In this document: positions 12,734 through 24,535 of the stretch, in pieces
Layout: each line of letters begins with the position of its first letter
Position numbering within the stretch: position 1 is the stretch's first letter
Assembly (NCBI GenBank): GCA_009760855.2
Contig: WPIO01000004.1
Span: 1,402,501-1,466,500, forward strand
Reading direction: 5' to 3'
Source: Cristatella mucedo
Taxonomy: Eukaryota > Bryozoa > Phylactolaemata > Cristatellidae
Length of the DNA stretch: 64,000 nt
Notes under the pieces: model-generated
Databases searched by the model: none
The model's input: the letters and a program-made list of their open reading frames with translations, nothing else
Told to the model about the DNA's origin: nothing
Translations under genes and position numbers: made by a program

Positions 12734-14061
12734 CTTATCATATTACAGAAAGCTGCATGCTCCTGCAGTTAAATTTGAATTTAGTCGTTCAAAAGTTCAC
12801 TACAAGGCTAATCTGAGAAATGTGTGCAAAAGCTTCACGGCATTAACCAGCATCACTTAACGGGACCAGAAGTATCCTTCAAAGGAAACAAGGATCCGCA
12901 GGCTGTGGCAGTAGAGGTAATAAAACGAAATCAAACCGCAACGTCGGTATAAATACTGTACACTCACTTCGGCATTAAGTCTTCACCAAGATCGCATCGT
13001 CAGGTCTAAATGACGAGAGGCTTGGAGGTTGAGATAAAGTTGCCGCTCTTAGCTAAATTTGATAGTTCAAAAATTCCTTTCAAGCGGAAAACGCTTGAGA
13101 AAATAACACTGTTACCTAGGCAATCTTGATTATAAGAAACTGGCTTAAGCCACTTAACGTGTTAGCTGAAACCCAGCGCATAAACTAGGGAAACTATCAG
13201 ATTCTGTACACTTAAAAACAATACAAAAACTAGCCAATCCCCAATCCTGCAACTTTCCTTATGCTAGAGGATTAAAAGAAGAAGGTCCCACTTAGAAAGG
13301 TAGCTCCCAAACGGGAGTTTAGTTATTTTAGTGAATTTCAGTGGTAGGACTATGGACTTTGGAGCGGTAGGACTAAGGCTGCTTTCTCATCTTTGCAAAG
13401 CTGGTATTTTTATGGCGAACAATTGGTGTTACTACGAGCGAGAACTTGGTCACTTGGAGCTTCAGTTGGGACTATTGTGATGTAAAAAAGTTTAGACGTA
13501 TAATGTTTACGGTTTTATGGCTACTTTCAATTTTCTTATGTATTTGAGCTCATGAAATCCTAGAAAGCTCTTAAACCCATCCGATGATCGAGCACTGACA
13601 GGGAGTCCTGAAAAATGGCAGGAAACTGCGGGAATCTAAACGAGATGTCACAAACTCGTTAATTCAAACGCATGAACTAAATTGACTGTCCTAATCATAT
13701 CAAAGCAGGTGCTTTTTTCAAAGCTCCTTAGACGAAAGTAAGCAGACTAAACAGAGGATAAAATGAGCACATCTAATGACATGATGTGTCATGATTTGTC
13801 AACAGCTTGCCTAGATTACCAGTAGACGTCACCATAGCAAGGCCAATGCGCCAATCTGGGGTGTAAGGTCTTCCCAATTTCGGCATCACTAAGTTTTACC
13901 AATAGTTATTAGTTTGGTATTATCATCTATCTTAGAGCAGCTGAAGGACATATTTAAGAGGTCTTGAGAGGGCTGGCACTAGTTCAAGTCTCCCCTCTAA
14001 CAACTCCCACTGAGATATGACCTAACCATGCTTGATTAAAATAACAAAATTAATAATATAA
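12734..14061. other. Unassigned AT-rich region
   Basis: No reading of note and no repeat recognised between two LINE A copies. Confidence 0.5.
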
Positions 14062-14720
14062 TCGATATAATGCGATCAGAGAACTCAATCTCTTTCTAGA
14101 CAATTTTCATTTGCTGCAAAGGAAACATGATCGAATGGTTAGTGGTAGCATGCTCAGTGACAGCAAGCATAATATGATTAGGGGTGACATGCACAGAGTC
14201 AACATGCGAAATACGGTTAGTGGTAGCATGCAGCAGTGGTAGCAGGCACGACCAACCACTAAGAGAAAGAGAAACGTATCACAAGGACCCACTAAATGCT
14301 GTGGATAAACTGATGCATTTTAAGCTTATTTTCACATGTAGTAAAGTCAGGGGATGTCGAGATGTTAGTCAGGAGTAAGTTTCATGCAGTAGGAGCAATC
14401 AAGCTAAAGGCACGACCTCTAAAGGTTTTGCGATTCGTATGAGGTACAGTTTAATGTTTGAGACGAAAAAACTGGAGGCACAATACCTAGCCTGTGGGGG
14501 AGTAGTTCCTGTAAATGAACATAAAGAATAAAGTGACATAATAGTGAGTGCCAGAACCTTAAAGTCGGGGCGCTACTTGATTGCGAGCCAGTGCAGGTCG
14601 ACTAGAAGTTTTGTGATGTAAGAAAACCACGAATCTCATGACAGACAAGCCAAAATGCAGAGACATGCACCAACTGATTGCAGATGCCAGTGAACAAGCA
14701 GGCAGTATTTAACAGAAGTC
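14062..14720 (-). mobile_element. Diverged LINE A copy
   Basis: Minus-strand 3' hairpin at 14075-14110, then UTR and ORF-end similarity (hexanucleotide matches to 5650-6250) up to about 14720. Many indels. Confidence 0.75.
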
Positions 14721-14723
14721 AGT

Positions 14724-16518
14724 CCTTGGACCATAATCCCACTGTCCTGCTCCTACGTTGCATTAATCTATGCCGTTAGCCTCAGGTTATGTCCCAGCAG
14801 TTTTCAAAAATCTGTAGTCAGGCTGCTACTCAGGAAAGCCATACTAGACCAAGATAACTTGAGATAATACCGCTTAATCTCCGATCTACCATTCCGATCA
14901 AAGACATTAGAACGAGTCGTGGCAGAATAGCTGAACTCACATATTGAAACTTCAAACATTGCTAATAAGTTCCCGTCTGGCTTTAGAGCTAATCATTCCA
15001 CAGAGTCAGCATTGCTTCGGATGTACAACGACCAGCATAGGAATGCAAACATGGATACATTATCTCTGCTTGTTTGTTTTTCTCGATCTTTCGGCAGCTT
15101 TTGATACTATCGATCACCAAGTTCTTATTGAGCGCCTCGCATCTTGCCTGGGCATCACTGGCAATTATGTACTACAATGATTCAAGTCCTATCTCACTGG
15201 CACTGCTCTGCAATGGTTCAAGTCCTATCTCAGTGGGAGACTCCAGAGTATTGACGCGAGTGGACAAAAATCAGCCAAGGTTACTCTGAAATATAGGGTA
15301 CCTCAGGGCTCCGTGCTTGGTCCAGTTCTTTTCACGATTTATACTCTCCCTCTTGCCGTTTTGATTTCCAATTTGGAAACGTCAAAACGAAACGCACAAC
15401 CTTTCACTTCTACGCAAACGACGTACGTTGCTCCTTTGCTTCGATCCCTGCCAGCCTGCCCCCCAGCAAGTCGAATTCTCTCAGCTCTCTTGCTGTATGT
15501 ATTGATAACATCCGCGCATGGATTGCAGCAAATTGTCTTAAACTGAATAATAATAAAACTAACCTGTGGGCAAACCAAGTGCGATTCAGATATTGGAAAA
15601 GCTAAGACTCAAAATCGGCTCTGCCAGCATATCTCCTGTTGAATCTGCGGGAACTCTAGATGTCACATTCCAAAGTGAACTTTCGTTAGACGAACACATC
15701 AGCTCCACAATCATGTCTGCCTACTTTCAGCAACATACCATATTTTCAGCTTCATAATATTGCCAAAATTCGGGCTTGTTTAGATAAGGATACCACGTCT
15801 AAGTTGGTCCATGCATTCGTGACATCTCTTCTTGACTTCTGCAACTCGCTGCTTACTGGCCAACCAGCATGTGCGATCAGGTGATTGCAGCTGGTGCAAA
15901 ACTCTGCAGCTAGGCTTGTCTGTCGTGAGCGTCGCAGTTGCCAAATTACTCCACTTCTCGCCGACCTGCACTGGCTACCAGTCAAGCAATGGATTGACTT
16001 CAAGGTTTTGTCGCTCACTTTTAGGTCCCTTCATTCTATGGATCCAGCCTATCTCTCAGATATACTACCCCATCAGGCCAAGCATCGTACCACCCGCTTT
16101 TCGGAATCCAACAGTCTAGAAATACCTCGTACAAACCTTAAATCCTTTGGAGACCGTGCATTTAGTTCGTATGCTCCCAAAGCTTGGAACTCCCTCCCGA
16201 CCTGCGTCAGAACATCCCCTGACCTGACCACATTTAAAAGAACTTAAAAACACACCTATTTAGGACAGCATTTAGTGGGTCCCTGTGATTCGTCCTTCAT
16301 GTGCTTATGCGTGCTGACGCTATGCATGCTGCCACTAACCACATTTGCACGCTGACCCTGTGCATGTCACCCCTAACCATATTATTCCTTTTGTTTGTTT
16401 TTCATGCATGATTTTACTTACCATTCAATTGCATTTCCCTTTGCAGCAAATGTAAAGCTCCTAGAAAGAGATTAAGTTCTCTGAGGGCGCTTTATCAAGT
16501 GCATTATTATTATTATTA
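14724..16518 (+). mobile_element. Longest LINE A reverse-transcriptase copy
   Basis: Reads through RT motifs: RLISDLPFRSKTLERVVAE, FLDLSAAFDTIDHQVL (motif A), [20 protein letters not shown] (YADD box altered), then the C-terminal region, UTR, hairpin and TTA tail at 16503-16518. Stops and frameshifts at several points and a small internal duplication at 15180-15235 make it inactive. Confidence 0.9.
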
Positions 16519-17242
16519 GCTTAAATTCGGGCTTGTTTAGACAGGGATACCACATCTAAGTTTATCCATGCAATTTTGCCATCCCTTTGTGACTTCTGTA
16601 ACTCACCGCTTGCTGGTCTACCGGCAAGTGCAATCAGGTGCTTACAGCTGATGCAAAACTTTGCAGCGAGGCTTGTCTGTCGTGGGCGTCGAAGTTGCCA
16701 CACCACACCACTGCCAATCAAGTAACGGAGCGACTTCAACGTTTTGTCGCTCACTTTTAGGTCCCTTCATTCTTTGTCTCCAGCCTACCTATCAGATCTA
16801 CTGCTCCACCAGGCTAAGCATATTACTACCTGCTTTTTGGAATCTAACTGTTTACCTATACCTCGTACAAACCACAAATTCTTTGGAGAGAGTGCCTTTA
16901 GTTTCTATACTCCCAAAGCCTGGAACTCACTCCAGCCTTCGGAAACGATATCCCCTGACTTGACCACATTTAAATTGGAAATTAAGAACGCACCTATTTA
17001 CGGCAGCGTTAAATGGGTTTCAGTGCGTCGTCGTTAATGTGCTAAATCGTGCTGGCACTGATGCATGCTGCCACTAACCACACTTGGATGCAGACCCTGT
17101 GCATATCATCCCTAACCATGTTATTCTTTTGTTAATCAAGCATGATACCACTCACCATTTGATCCGCGTTACCTTTGCAGCAAATGTAAAGCGCCTAGAA
17201 AGAAATTTGGGGTGCTTTATCAAGTGTATTATTATTATTAAG
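16519..17242 (+). mobile_element. LINE A copy directly behind the previous one
   Basis: Begins in the RT C-terminal region (RACLDRDTTSK-like) right after the TTA tail of the upstream copy; ends in its own hairpin and TTA tail. About 20-25% diverged by eye. Confidence 0.85.
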
Positions 17243-18065
17243 TTGAGACGCGATGTCGCCACTGCATGACCCAATGTAGATGTATTATCGTCTAAAAAAG
17301 CTCAAAATTTAGCAACTATGTAGCTGAAATTAGGCAGAAGACTCTGGCGCTGATGTGATCATCTAGTGAAATGCCACTTTATTACAGGACACCTAAATTT
17401 CGTGCAGATTCAACTGGAAGATTGCTGGTACAGCCGATTGTGAGCGTTAACCTTTCCAATTTCTAACTCAAACTTTGTCTGTTCGTAAATTGTATATTGG
17501 TTGTATCGTCATTTAATTTAAGAAAGTTTGCTGCCATACATGCGTTCGTGGTGTCAATACATGCAGCAAGGGAGTTGAGAGAATTCAACGTGCTTGAGGG
17601 CAAGGGGGGATCAAAGCAAAGGTACAGCTGAGTGCCATCAGCATAGAAGCGAAAGCCTAGATTTTTCTTGGCGAACTGCGGAAAGATCAGTCCCAGCACA
17701 GAGCATTGAAGTACACAGCTCCTTCCGTGGCTCCTCGGCTGATCTTTGTCTGTTCGCATCAATACTCTGGCGTCTCCCACTGAGGTAGGACCAGAACCAT
17801 TGCAGTGCAGTGCCAGTGATGCCAATGTGAGAGTCAGGCTCAAAAAGGATTTCGTGATCAATAATATCAAATGCTGCCGAAAGATCACGCAGCACAAACA
17901 GAGAGACATAACATAAGTTTGCATTCATGAGAAGGTCGTTTACACCCTAAGCAATGCTGAGTCTGCAGAGTGATACGCTTTAAGACCTTATTAAAACTTA
18001 CTTGCTAGATTTGAAGTTTAATGTAAGAGTTCAGTTGGTCTGCCACAACTCGTTCCAGGGTCTTT
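17243..18065 (-). mobile_element. LINE A RT fragment
   Basis: Minus strand reads FDIIDHEILFEPDSHIGITG (motif A), LSGRRQSIDANRQRS and FRFYADGTQLYLCF (YADD altered to YADG). Meets the TTA tail of the plus-strand copy at 17242. Confidence 0.85.
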
Positions 18066-18113
18066 TATAAGAACGGGAGAAGGAATCGTGAGCGGAAGTT
18101 GTTTACGTTCTCT

Positions 18114-18284
18114 TGGTGAGCCGCGATGGCACACTATCTATGGCGGTTGCTTTTCCCGATATCGATGCCGAGGTTGTGGGTTCGAATTATACGGTGGGTG
18201 ATTCTTAATCGCCACTTCAAGCGGCGATGATAGCCGTAAAGGCTCTTCTGTCGCTATACAAAAGAGGCTGTTAAATCAGCGAGC
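18114..18284 (+). mobile_element. SINE-1 copy
   Basis: GAGCCGCGATGGCACACTA head, GTGGGTTCGAATTA B box, GGCGATGATAGCCGTAAAGG body and AAAGAGGCTGTTAAATCAG tail. Lies about 170 bases past the stop of the PL14 gene. Confidence 0.82.
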
Positions 18285-18450
18285 GTATTTTTGGCCTTTG
18301 CTGCTTTCCTAATTTCTGCTCCCTTTCTGGGAGCTGAACGAAAGGCTTGTTATCACTGCTTTTATATTACCACAAAGCCGCAACTACCGCTCTAGCGCTC
18401 GAGAGCAGAGGACGCAGCCTCCATTTAATGCAGACAAGTGCAGACCGCTA

Positions 18451-18827
18451 TCACACCGTTATCTTGAAGTCTTTGTAATACGTATAGGTTGTGACCTTGG
18501 TCGCCCAATCGGGTGTGCTTCCGCCAAAGAATGTAGAAAAGAAAACGCCGTCAATCGCACCTTTCCCGTCACTGTAGACCGCAATATTCTGCTTGTCGAC
18601 GACCACTTTTCCGTCGATCCACACCTGGATGGCTCCGTTGTAGCTTCCGGGATCGTTGATTTTCACGTACTGTTTAACAGTGTGCCATTTTCCCTGCACG
18701 AACTTGAAGTTCGGATTCGTCTTTCCAAGGACGACTCTGCCGTTGGCGAAGTCGCACTGCACGTCCGCGCCGGAGCAGAAGGTCGACTGCTGGTTCTTGG
18801 TCACGTAAAAGTAGAGTATTCCTTGGC
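18451..18827 (-). CDS. PL14 lyase exon 5 with stop
   Basis: Acceptor tttatcgcag; TGA at 18453-18451. Encodes the C-terminal 124 residues: QGILYFYV (Y158, Y160), FSTFFGGSTPDWATK and YYKDFKITV at the end, typical of the PL14 C-terminus. Confidence 0.92.
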
Positions 18828-19980
18828 CTGCGATAAATTGCAACGGCGGCAGTCAAGCTTTCTTTTCGCTCGAGACAACGCAACAGCCCAACAAACGAGC
18901 GGCGGCGCGCACCGTAGTCAGGGTCGCCCTGGTCGCGGACGGTCGTCGCTAAGGCGACCGCATGCGCGTCGCCAAGGTGGCCGCTAGCTTTTCTACGCGA
19001 GCGCTGGCTAGCGCATTCGCGCCACTCTGAAGCCCCGCCGACAAAGCATTTCAGACGCGGCGGCAACTGAGCAACTGGGGAGCGCGCGCTCACGACTCGG
19101 CGAGCGTGAACGATGAAGGCGGCCTGGCGTCAGGGTCCCTGAAAAGATTGTCAGCGAACCCGCATCCGCCAACCACCGACCGAGCGCCCACTGGGGGGAG
19201 GGGGGCGCTCGGTCGGCGGCAATCCGTCTGCTCTCAGTGGAACGCTTCGGGCTCGACCTCGACCCCTCGGCGGGCGTTGCGGTCGGCCGCTGTGGTTACA
19301 CATTCATGCTTTGACCCTTTAATGCCTTTAATCTCCCTTTAAGTTTGCGTAAATACTTTGTAATAGTTTAATAATAACAATAATAATTTATAACTATAAA
19401 TATTTAATTTAATGGTCATCATTAATTATTATTTGTTATTTTAATTATTATTAAAAAATATTAATTAGTGTATTATAAAATAAATTGTTATAATTATAAA
19501 TTAATTATAATTTAATTAACTAATAAATCTTAATTTTAACGTCTACTCGCGGGCGAGCGAGACTGAAGTATGCGCTCCGATGGTCCACCGCATATGGTCC
19601 ACCGCATTTATGTCTATGCGCCACCGCACCGTTCTCCGACGTCTGCTTGCGGCCAGGCCCTTGGGTGCGCATATACGGAACGTCCTTCGACGCGAACGTA
19701 AGGCGTATATAAGGGCCAAGGCTGGAGCCGCTAAGGGGCAGTCAGCTCTGTCGTGCCCGGGCCGGCCCGGGCGAGAGCGCGCTCGAAATCCGCCGTCGAC
19801 GGAGACGTTCGCGGACGACGCACGCGCACGCCAGCTTTGCGCCCGATTCGTTACGTCGGGTGCGTTTCGTTGCGGCGCGCTTTTCGTCAGGCTCGCATTC
19901 GCACTACAGCTCCGCCACGCCGCCAGTCGGAAACCGCAGCTCGCCATCTTGGCGCTAGGGTCCGCGAAGCGGCGCGGCGA

Positions 19981-20054
<74 letters not shown>

Positions 20055-20434
20055 CGGCCGCGCGCGGGCACGTGGCTGCGCCACGTCGCGGCGCACCGTT
20101 CTGGCGCCACATGAGCCGCGACGAGAAGCAGTGCTGCGAGTCGGCCGAGTTTCCCGCCGAGCATCCGGTCGTCTTGCCGAAGAAGCCGGGCAGTTTCCCG
20201 CCGAGCACCCACTGGAATGTCGAGTCGAAGTAAAGCTGGTAGCTCAGATAGGCAGCCTGGAGACAAAAGCAAACAATAGCCTGGAGACGGCCGATCCGAT
20301 CGCCGGGCCGCCGATTCGCGAGCGAGCGAGACTGGCGGCAGCGGCGGCGGCCGTCGCCGAATCTCTAGCGCGAGCCGTAAGAGAGTCGATCGAGCGCCTG
20401 CCGATTGGTCAGCTTCGCTCGCTCGCGCTCGCCG

Positions 20435-20532
<98 letters not shown>

Positions 20533-22364
20533 TACGGACGGACGGCTCGCTGACGCCCGATTAGAGCGTCTCTTCTCACCCGCTGCGGAGCCACAGGCTG
20601 GCCGGCGAACTGCGCGCCGCCGGGAGCGTCCGAGTTGTAGCTGCCCTTGGGATACTCCACTCTCAGCACGGGAGTTCCGCTTCCTCTGCAAAGTAAACGG
20701 AATTTTGTAGACTAGTGGAACCAGAGACAGAGGGAGAGAGAGAGAGAGAGACGCGACACTTCGGTTTTGATCGAAGAAAATGGCGCTAGACAGATTTCCG
20801 TCGAGCCGCAATCCGCTCAGCCGCCGTCTCATCTCGAGGCAAAGGAAAAGTAAGACGAACGGAGCGACTACGCACAGTCTGACCGGAAGCAGTTTGACCG
20901 GAAGAAGTTTGACCGGAAGCGCTTACGCAGGATCGTTAACGATCTTCACTCTCTGCGAGCTCTCGCCGTGCCAGTTGTTCGTTCCCCAGCCGGAAAGAAT
21001 CTGCGCCGGCGTCTGGCCAATCTTCCAGCCCGGCTGCGACCATATCACCTCTGCAAGCAAAAAAAAACAATAGCACCTCGGAGCGGCCGGTCTGGCGTCG
21101 GCGGCGACTCGAGGGTCGCGCGGTCGCCACTCGCGCCCGCGCGACCCTCGAGCGCGTCGCGCCCGCACGGGTCGCGCGCGAGCCCGAGGCGCGCAAGCCC
21201 CGTGCGGGCGCGCCTCGGCGCCCTCCTACGCCTCCGCCGAGGAGGGCGCCGAGGACGCCGCCCATCTCGCGAAAGTCTGCACGCTGCCGCCGACGCCCGC
21301 GCGTCCCGGCGACGATGAAGGACGGCACCGATGTTGCCCGCCACTTCGGCGCGCTCCAGCTTGAGCTGGCGTCCTCCTCTAGCGGCCATCAGCGGCCTCT
21401 AGCGGCAGCGGCAGAACCAATAGCAGTGGCTCCGACGACAGAATCGCAGCAGACGACGGCACGCCGGAAGATCGGGGAGTCGCCGGCGGCACGTGCGCTC
21501 ATGCGCGTGCCAGGATTCGCCCGCCGAGACCAATTCCGTCGCCGTTCGCTCGGTCGGGCGCTCGCGGTGTGGTCGGCGCTGCCGCCGCCGCCTTCTTTTC
21601 TTTTGACGAGGTGCTCGGCCGCCTCCTCTTGACCGGGGCGCTCGAAGCGCGCGCTAGCGAAGCGGTGCGGCGGCGCGCCAGAGGCGGCCATTCTCTTCCG
21701 ATAGCAGCCTCCGCGCTAGCTAGAGCGCTCGCGCGCTAGTTAGATTAGCGCTCGCGCTAGTTAGTTAGCGCTCGCGCGCTAGTTAGCTCTAGCGCTAGCT
21801 TCTAGCTTGGCGCTCAAGCTTCGCGCGCCGGTCGAGCCGAAGCTCGAGCCGCTGCGACTGTGCGCATGAGTGCGCCTGAGGGCGCATGAGCCGTCGAGCG
21901 CCGGCGCTCGACGGCTCTCGAAAAAGCGAACGGTGGGTGGAACGCACGCTCACGAACTGCCGAAGCGGAGCCACCGATGTGCACATAAGTGCTCGCGACG
22001 TGCGTGTGCACAGCCAGCGCACGCCTCGGTGGCGGGCGGCTTGCATGCCCAGAGCGAAGCGACGGTCCGCCGAGGCGAGCGCGGGGGCGGGGCTGGTCGG
22101 GCGAGCGCGCGCGCTCTAGCAAGACAGGCGCGTAAGCGAGGCAGGGCGACAGGTGCCGAGAGGGCAGCTGCCGATTGCCGGAGAGAGAGCGCCGCAGCTG
22201 GCAGCTGGCGATCCTCGCCCGGCTCGAGAGCGACGGTGGTCCGGCGGCTGAGGCACCGCGGCTAAGACTCCGCGGCTAGGACCTGCGTTTAACTTACTTT
22301 CACACAGAGCGATGTCGCAGAGTGCTGCGACCAGCGCCAGCAGCGCAGCGATCGGTCGCGACAT
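18451..22364 (-). CDS. Secreted PL14 polysaccharide lyase (alginate/glucuronate lyase-like), 5 exons, complete
   Basis: Exons in transcript order are 22364-22298, 21050-20927, 20685-20580, 20256-20097 and 18827-18451. All introns are GT-AG and phases match (1, 2, 0, 1), giving 277 residues. Residues 1-21 form a signal peptide (MSRPIAALLALVAAL core), so the enzyme should be secreted. The remainder is a single PL14 domain: VIWSQPGW near 24, LRVEYPKGSY near 71, GGKLPG near 118, CFSSRLMW near 142, LYFYV near 157, and FFSTFFGG followed by WATK near the C-terminus. The residues known to matter in PL14 (Lys, Ser-x-Arg, Tyr-x-Tyr in chlorovirus vAL-1) appear as K120, S144/R146 and Y158/Y160; Arg-to-Tyr spacing is 12, as in vAL-1. 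PL14 enzymes cleave uronate polymers by beta-elimination, so digestion of algal alginate is the likely role. Exact substrate is inference. The introns hold TC and GCC microsatellites. Family call is firm. Confidence 0.9.
19984..20052. repeat. (TC)n microsatellite in PL14 intron 4
   Basis: About 69 bases of pure TC, 45 bases past the exon 4 donor in transcript direction. Confidence 0.97.
20097..20256 (-). CDS. PL14 lyase exon 4, catalytic Lys and Ser-x-Arg
   Basis: Acceptor tttgtctccag, donor AACG|gtgcgc. Encodes residues 100-152 with GGKLPGFFG (K120) and HCFSSRLMWRQN (S144, R146). A longer in-frame reading into GA repeats beyond the donor is not coding. Confidence 0.88.
20430..20531. repeat. 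(GCC)n microsatellite in PL14 intron 3
   Basis: About 33 GCC units with one ACC. Poly-Ala, poly-Pro and poly-Gly readings here are not genes. Confidence 0.97.
20580..20685 (-). CDS. PL14 lyase exon 3
   Basis: Acceptor tttactttgcag, donor CGG|gtgaga. Encodes residues 64-99, with LRVEYPKGSYNSDAPGGAQF, the usual PL14 'LRV.YP.GS...PGGAQF' block. Confidence 0.88.
20927..21050 (-). CDS. PL14 lyase exon 2
   Basis: Acceptor ttgcttgcag and donor GC|gtaagc. Encodes residues 24-63, including WSQPGWKIGQ and WGTNNWHG, the N-terminal PL14 strand region. Ends in phase 2. Confidence 0.88.
21108..21254. repeat. Cluster of perfect GC-rich inverted repeats in PL14 intron 1
   Basis: Arms CTCGAGGGTCGCGCGG at 21108-21123 pair with 21137-21152; CCTCGGCGCCCTCCT at 21213-21227 pairs with 21240-21254; a 9-bp GAGGCGCGC pair lies between them. 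Confidence 0.85.
21888..21917. repeat. Perfect 30-bp palindrome
   Basis: GAGCCGTCGAGCGCC is followed directly by its reverse complement with no spacer. In PL14 intron 1. Confidence 0.92.
22298..22364 (-). CDS. PL14 lyase exon 1: start codon and signal peptide
   Basis: ATG at 22364 opens a 22-codon segment with basic start, leucine/alanine core and a Cys-Glu end. The donor is AAA|gtaagt. It ends in phase 1 and joins exon 2 to make Lys23, which is why this start was chosen. Confidence 0.8.
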
Positions 22365-22646
22365 CCTCGTCGCACGGCGAGCAGCGGGCGACTATCAGGC
22401 GGGCGCCGCTCTGCGAGCGTGGCGCGACACCACCCAGGCTCCTGCGAAAGCGCGCTCCCTGGCGGCCGCGCCCTCGTCGCCCGCTCGGCGGACCGCGGCC
22501 GCGCAGGTGGTCGCGCGTGCACGGCCGCTCTATCGCCGCGAGAATGCGCAGCTGCTCGCAGATAATTCGGCTCGACCAGCGCTGCGGCCGCCGCCGCCTC
22601 CAGCCTGCATGCCTGCGGCCGAGGCGGTGCCGTCGCGCGAGGCCAA

Positions 22647-22668
22647 GCCGCCGCCTCGAGGCGGCGGC
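22647..22668. repeat. 22-bp GC palindrome upstream of the PL14 start
   Basis: GCCGCCGCCTC/GAGGCGGCGGC, about 285 bases upstream of the start codon. Confidence 0.85.
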
Positions 22669-23627
22669 GGCGGCGTGGGCGATCGCGGGCGCGAGAGGTG
22701 GGAGCGCAGCGTCCTCGGAGCGCGCGTCCTCGCGGGAGCGCGGCTGGGGCGTCCAAAAAGCGGCCCGTGATCGGCAAAGATCGACGAGAGCGGCGCTCGC
22801 GGGCGAGCCGAAGCCGACAGCCGGAAGCGGAAGCTGGCCGAGAGCGGAAGAGCGTGGACGAGGTGGCTGGAGTTGTTGCTACGATACGCAGCCGCCCTCG
22901 CTGCGGCGATCGTCGCGAAGCCTGGAAAAGATATGTCGCTTGCGAACTACGAGCGCGGACGTCATGAGCATTCGTTCGGCTGCAACCATCTCAGCTCGCG
23001 GGAGTCTGGCTAAGGGTCATCCGAACGCCACTTCGAACTGCGCCGTCCCATTGTTGCGATGCGAAAGCCTATTTAGAAGACGACGATAAGCCCGAGTTAG
23101 CTTTCGCCACAACGGTGCAGACGGCCTTTAGATCAGCTGGAGCCTCCGGCAAAAAAAATCGGAAGAAGTATCGATGTTATTAAAAAAAATAACTGCATGG
23201 GAAGCGGAAGCCCAAAGAAAATTTACACTAGTTCGCTGTCTCGCTCGCTCGGCGTCCTCCTCAACGTTTCAGTGCCCGTACGTGAAACTTGACCAAAGCA
23301 GCGTAATAATTCCAATTCGGTTTTCATCACTTGCTTATGTACATATTGATTTAGCGCTGCTATGTACTGCGGCTTGTTCAACCTTCGCTGTTCATACTGG
23401 CTAGCCGGCTTAGTCGCTGCCTGTAGGCGCGACGGCGAGCAAGTGCACTGTCATCTAGTGCGATACTCTGGCCGGAGCCATTGAACACGTGACTCGAGCG
23501 CTGCACAGAAGCCGGTCAAGTGTGAGGTGTACAGTGTGTTAAAAGGCATCCATGTGGGGGCGGCAAGTGGCAGAGCTGTCGCGTAGCAGCCATTTTGGAA
23601 AGTGTGCGCTCTGCCTCAACGACAAGC

Positions 23628-23705
23628 CTATTGCAGCCAATGTAAAGTGCCTAGAAAGAGATTCAATTCTCTGGTGGCGCTAAGCAAAGTATATTTATAA
23701 TTAAT
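23628..23705 (+). mobile_element. LINE A 3'-tail remnant
   Basis: CAGCCAATGTAAAGTGCCTAGAAAGAGATT and a GGTGGCGCT end: only the terminal hairpin survives. Confidence 0.65.
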
Positions 23706-24465
23706 ATCACTAATATTATTCTACTGCAATTGCTGCTAGTGCAAGAAAGAATCTGTTCATGCTGCTGCCGCGACTGCTTCTGCTGCTATGGCAAGTGTTT
23801 CTGCTGCTGCCTGCTGCTTCCGTTATTGCAGCAAATGTCGTGGGTTTGAATCATCGCTCCAAGGAAGAAGCATTTGGCGGCAGAAGGGCCGCCCAATGCG
23901 ATATGCGTTTTTTGTGCGGCCTAACGAAATATTAAATTTCAGGAACTATGGTAACGCGACATCGCACTCTTTTTTTCTTGAGCATTGTCTGAGCGCCGGC
24001 AAACTAAGCACGTCGCCTTTTAAGTCGCTCTATGAAGAAATTATCGACCAGACAACATTGAATACCTGCCGCGCAGCTTACGCTCAGCTCGCAGAAGAGA
24101 CGGGGCGAATTGGTCTGGAAATAAGCTCACCCGTTATGCTAAATTACGCATGAGTACTTAGGAGTACGTGAGTATTCGGACTGTTTAGTCCGAGTTAGGC
24201 GAGTGCATCTTATCCTCACAGCATTTTCTGGATCCTAATGAATTGTCCTCTGTGATCTAGTGCGTACTGTCACTGCGCATGTTGCTACCAACCATACAAG
24301 AGTTCACTGCCTGTGGACTCACTTCGCTCAGACACGGTATAAGCAGGTAGTCATAGGATGGTCACGGAAGACACCGCTGCTCCATCTTGCAACGTAGCGG
24401 AAGTGATCCATCTTGCCGCGTGATGGGCGGACTTTCTCGCTTCAATTAGTATAGAGAGAGTGAAT

Positions 24466-24535
24466 TTTATTCCTTTACAGCATATTAAAGTGATTAAACA
24501 GAAGTTAATTTCTCTGAGGGCACTATGCAAATACG
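24466..24535 (+). mobile_element. LINE A 3'-tail remnant
   Basis: CCTTTACAGCATATTAAAGTG with TTTCTCTGAGGGCACTATGCAAA; degraded terminal hairpin. Confidence 0.45.

Larger units (their letters stand above)
22365..24465. other. 5' flank of the PL14 gene and intergenic region
   Basis: 22365-23100 is very GC- and CpG-rich, as expected of a promoter-associated island; no TATA box was located. 23788-24153 holds a 121-codon plus-strand reading with no recognised domain. 24320-24440 shares short blocks (GGTCACGGAAGACA-like, GCTGCTCCATCTT) with 1880-1950, perhaps an old dispersed repeat. Confidence 0.45.

Noticed and set aside
20365-20832. Poly-Gly, poly-Pro and poly-Ala readings at the GCC tract
   Set aside because: Trinucleotide repeat inside an intron of the PL14 gene; the real exons lie on either side in a different frame.
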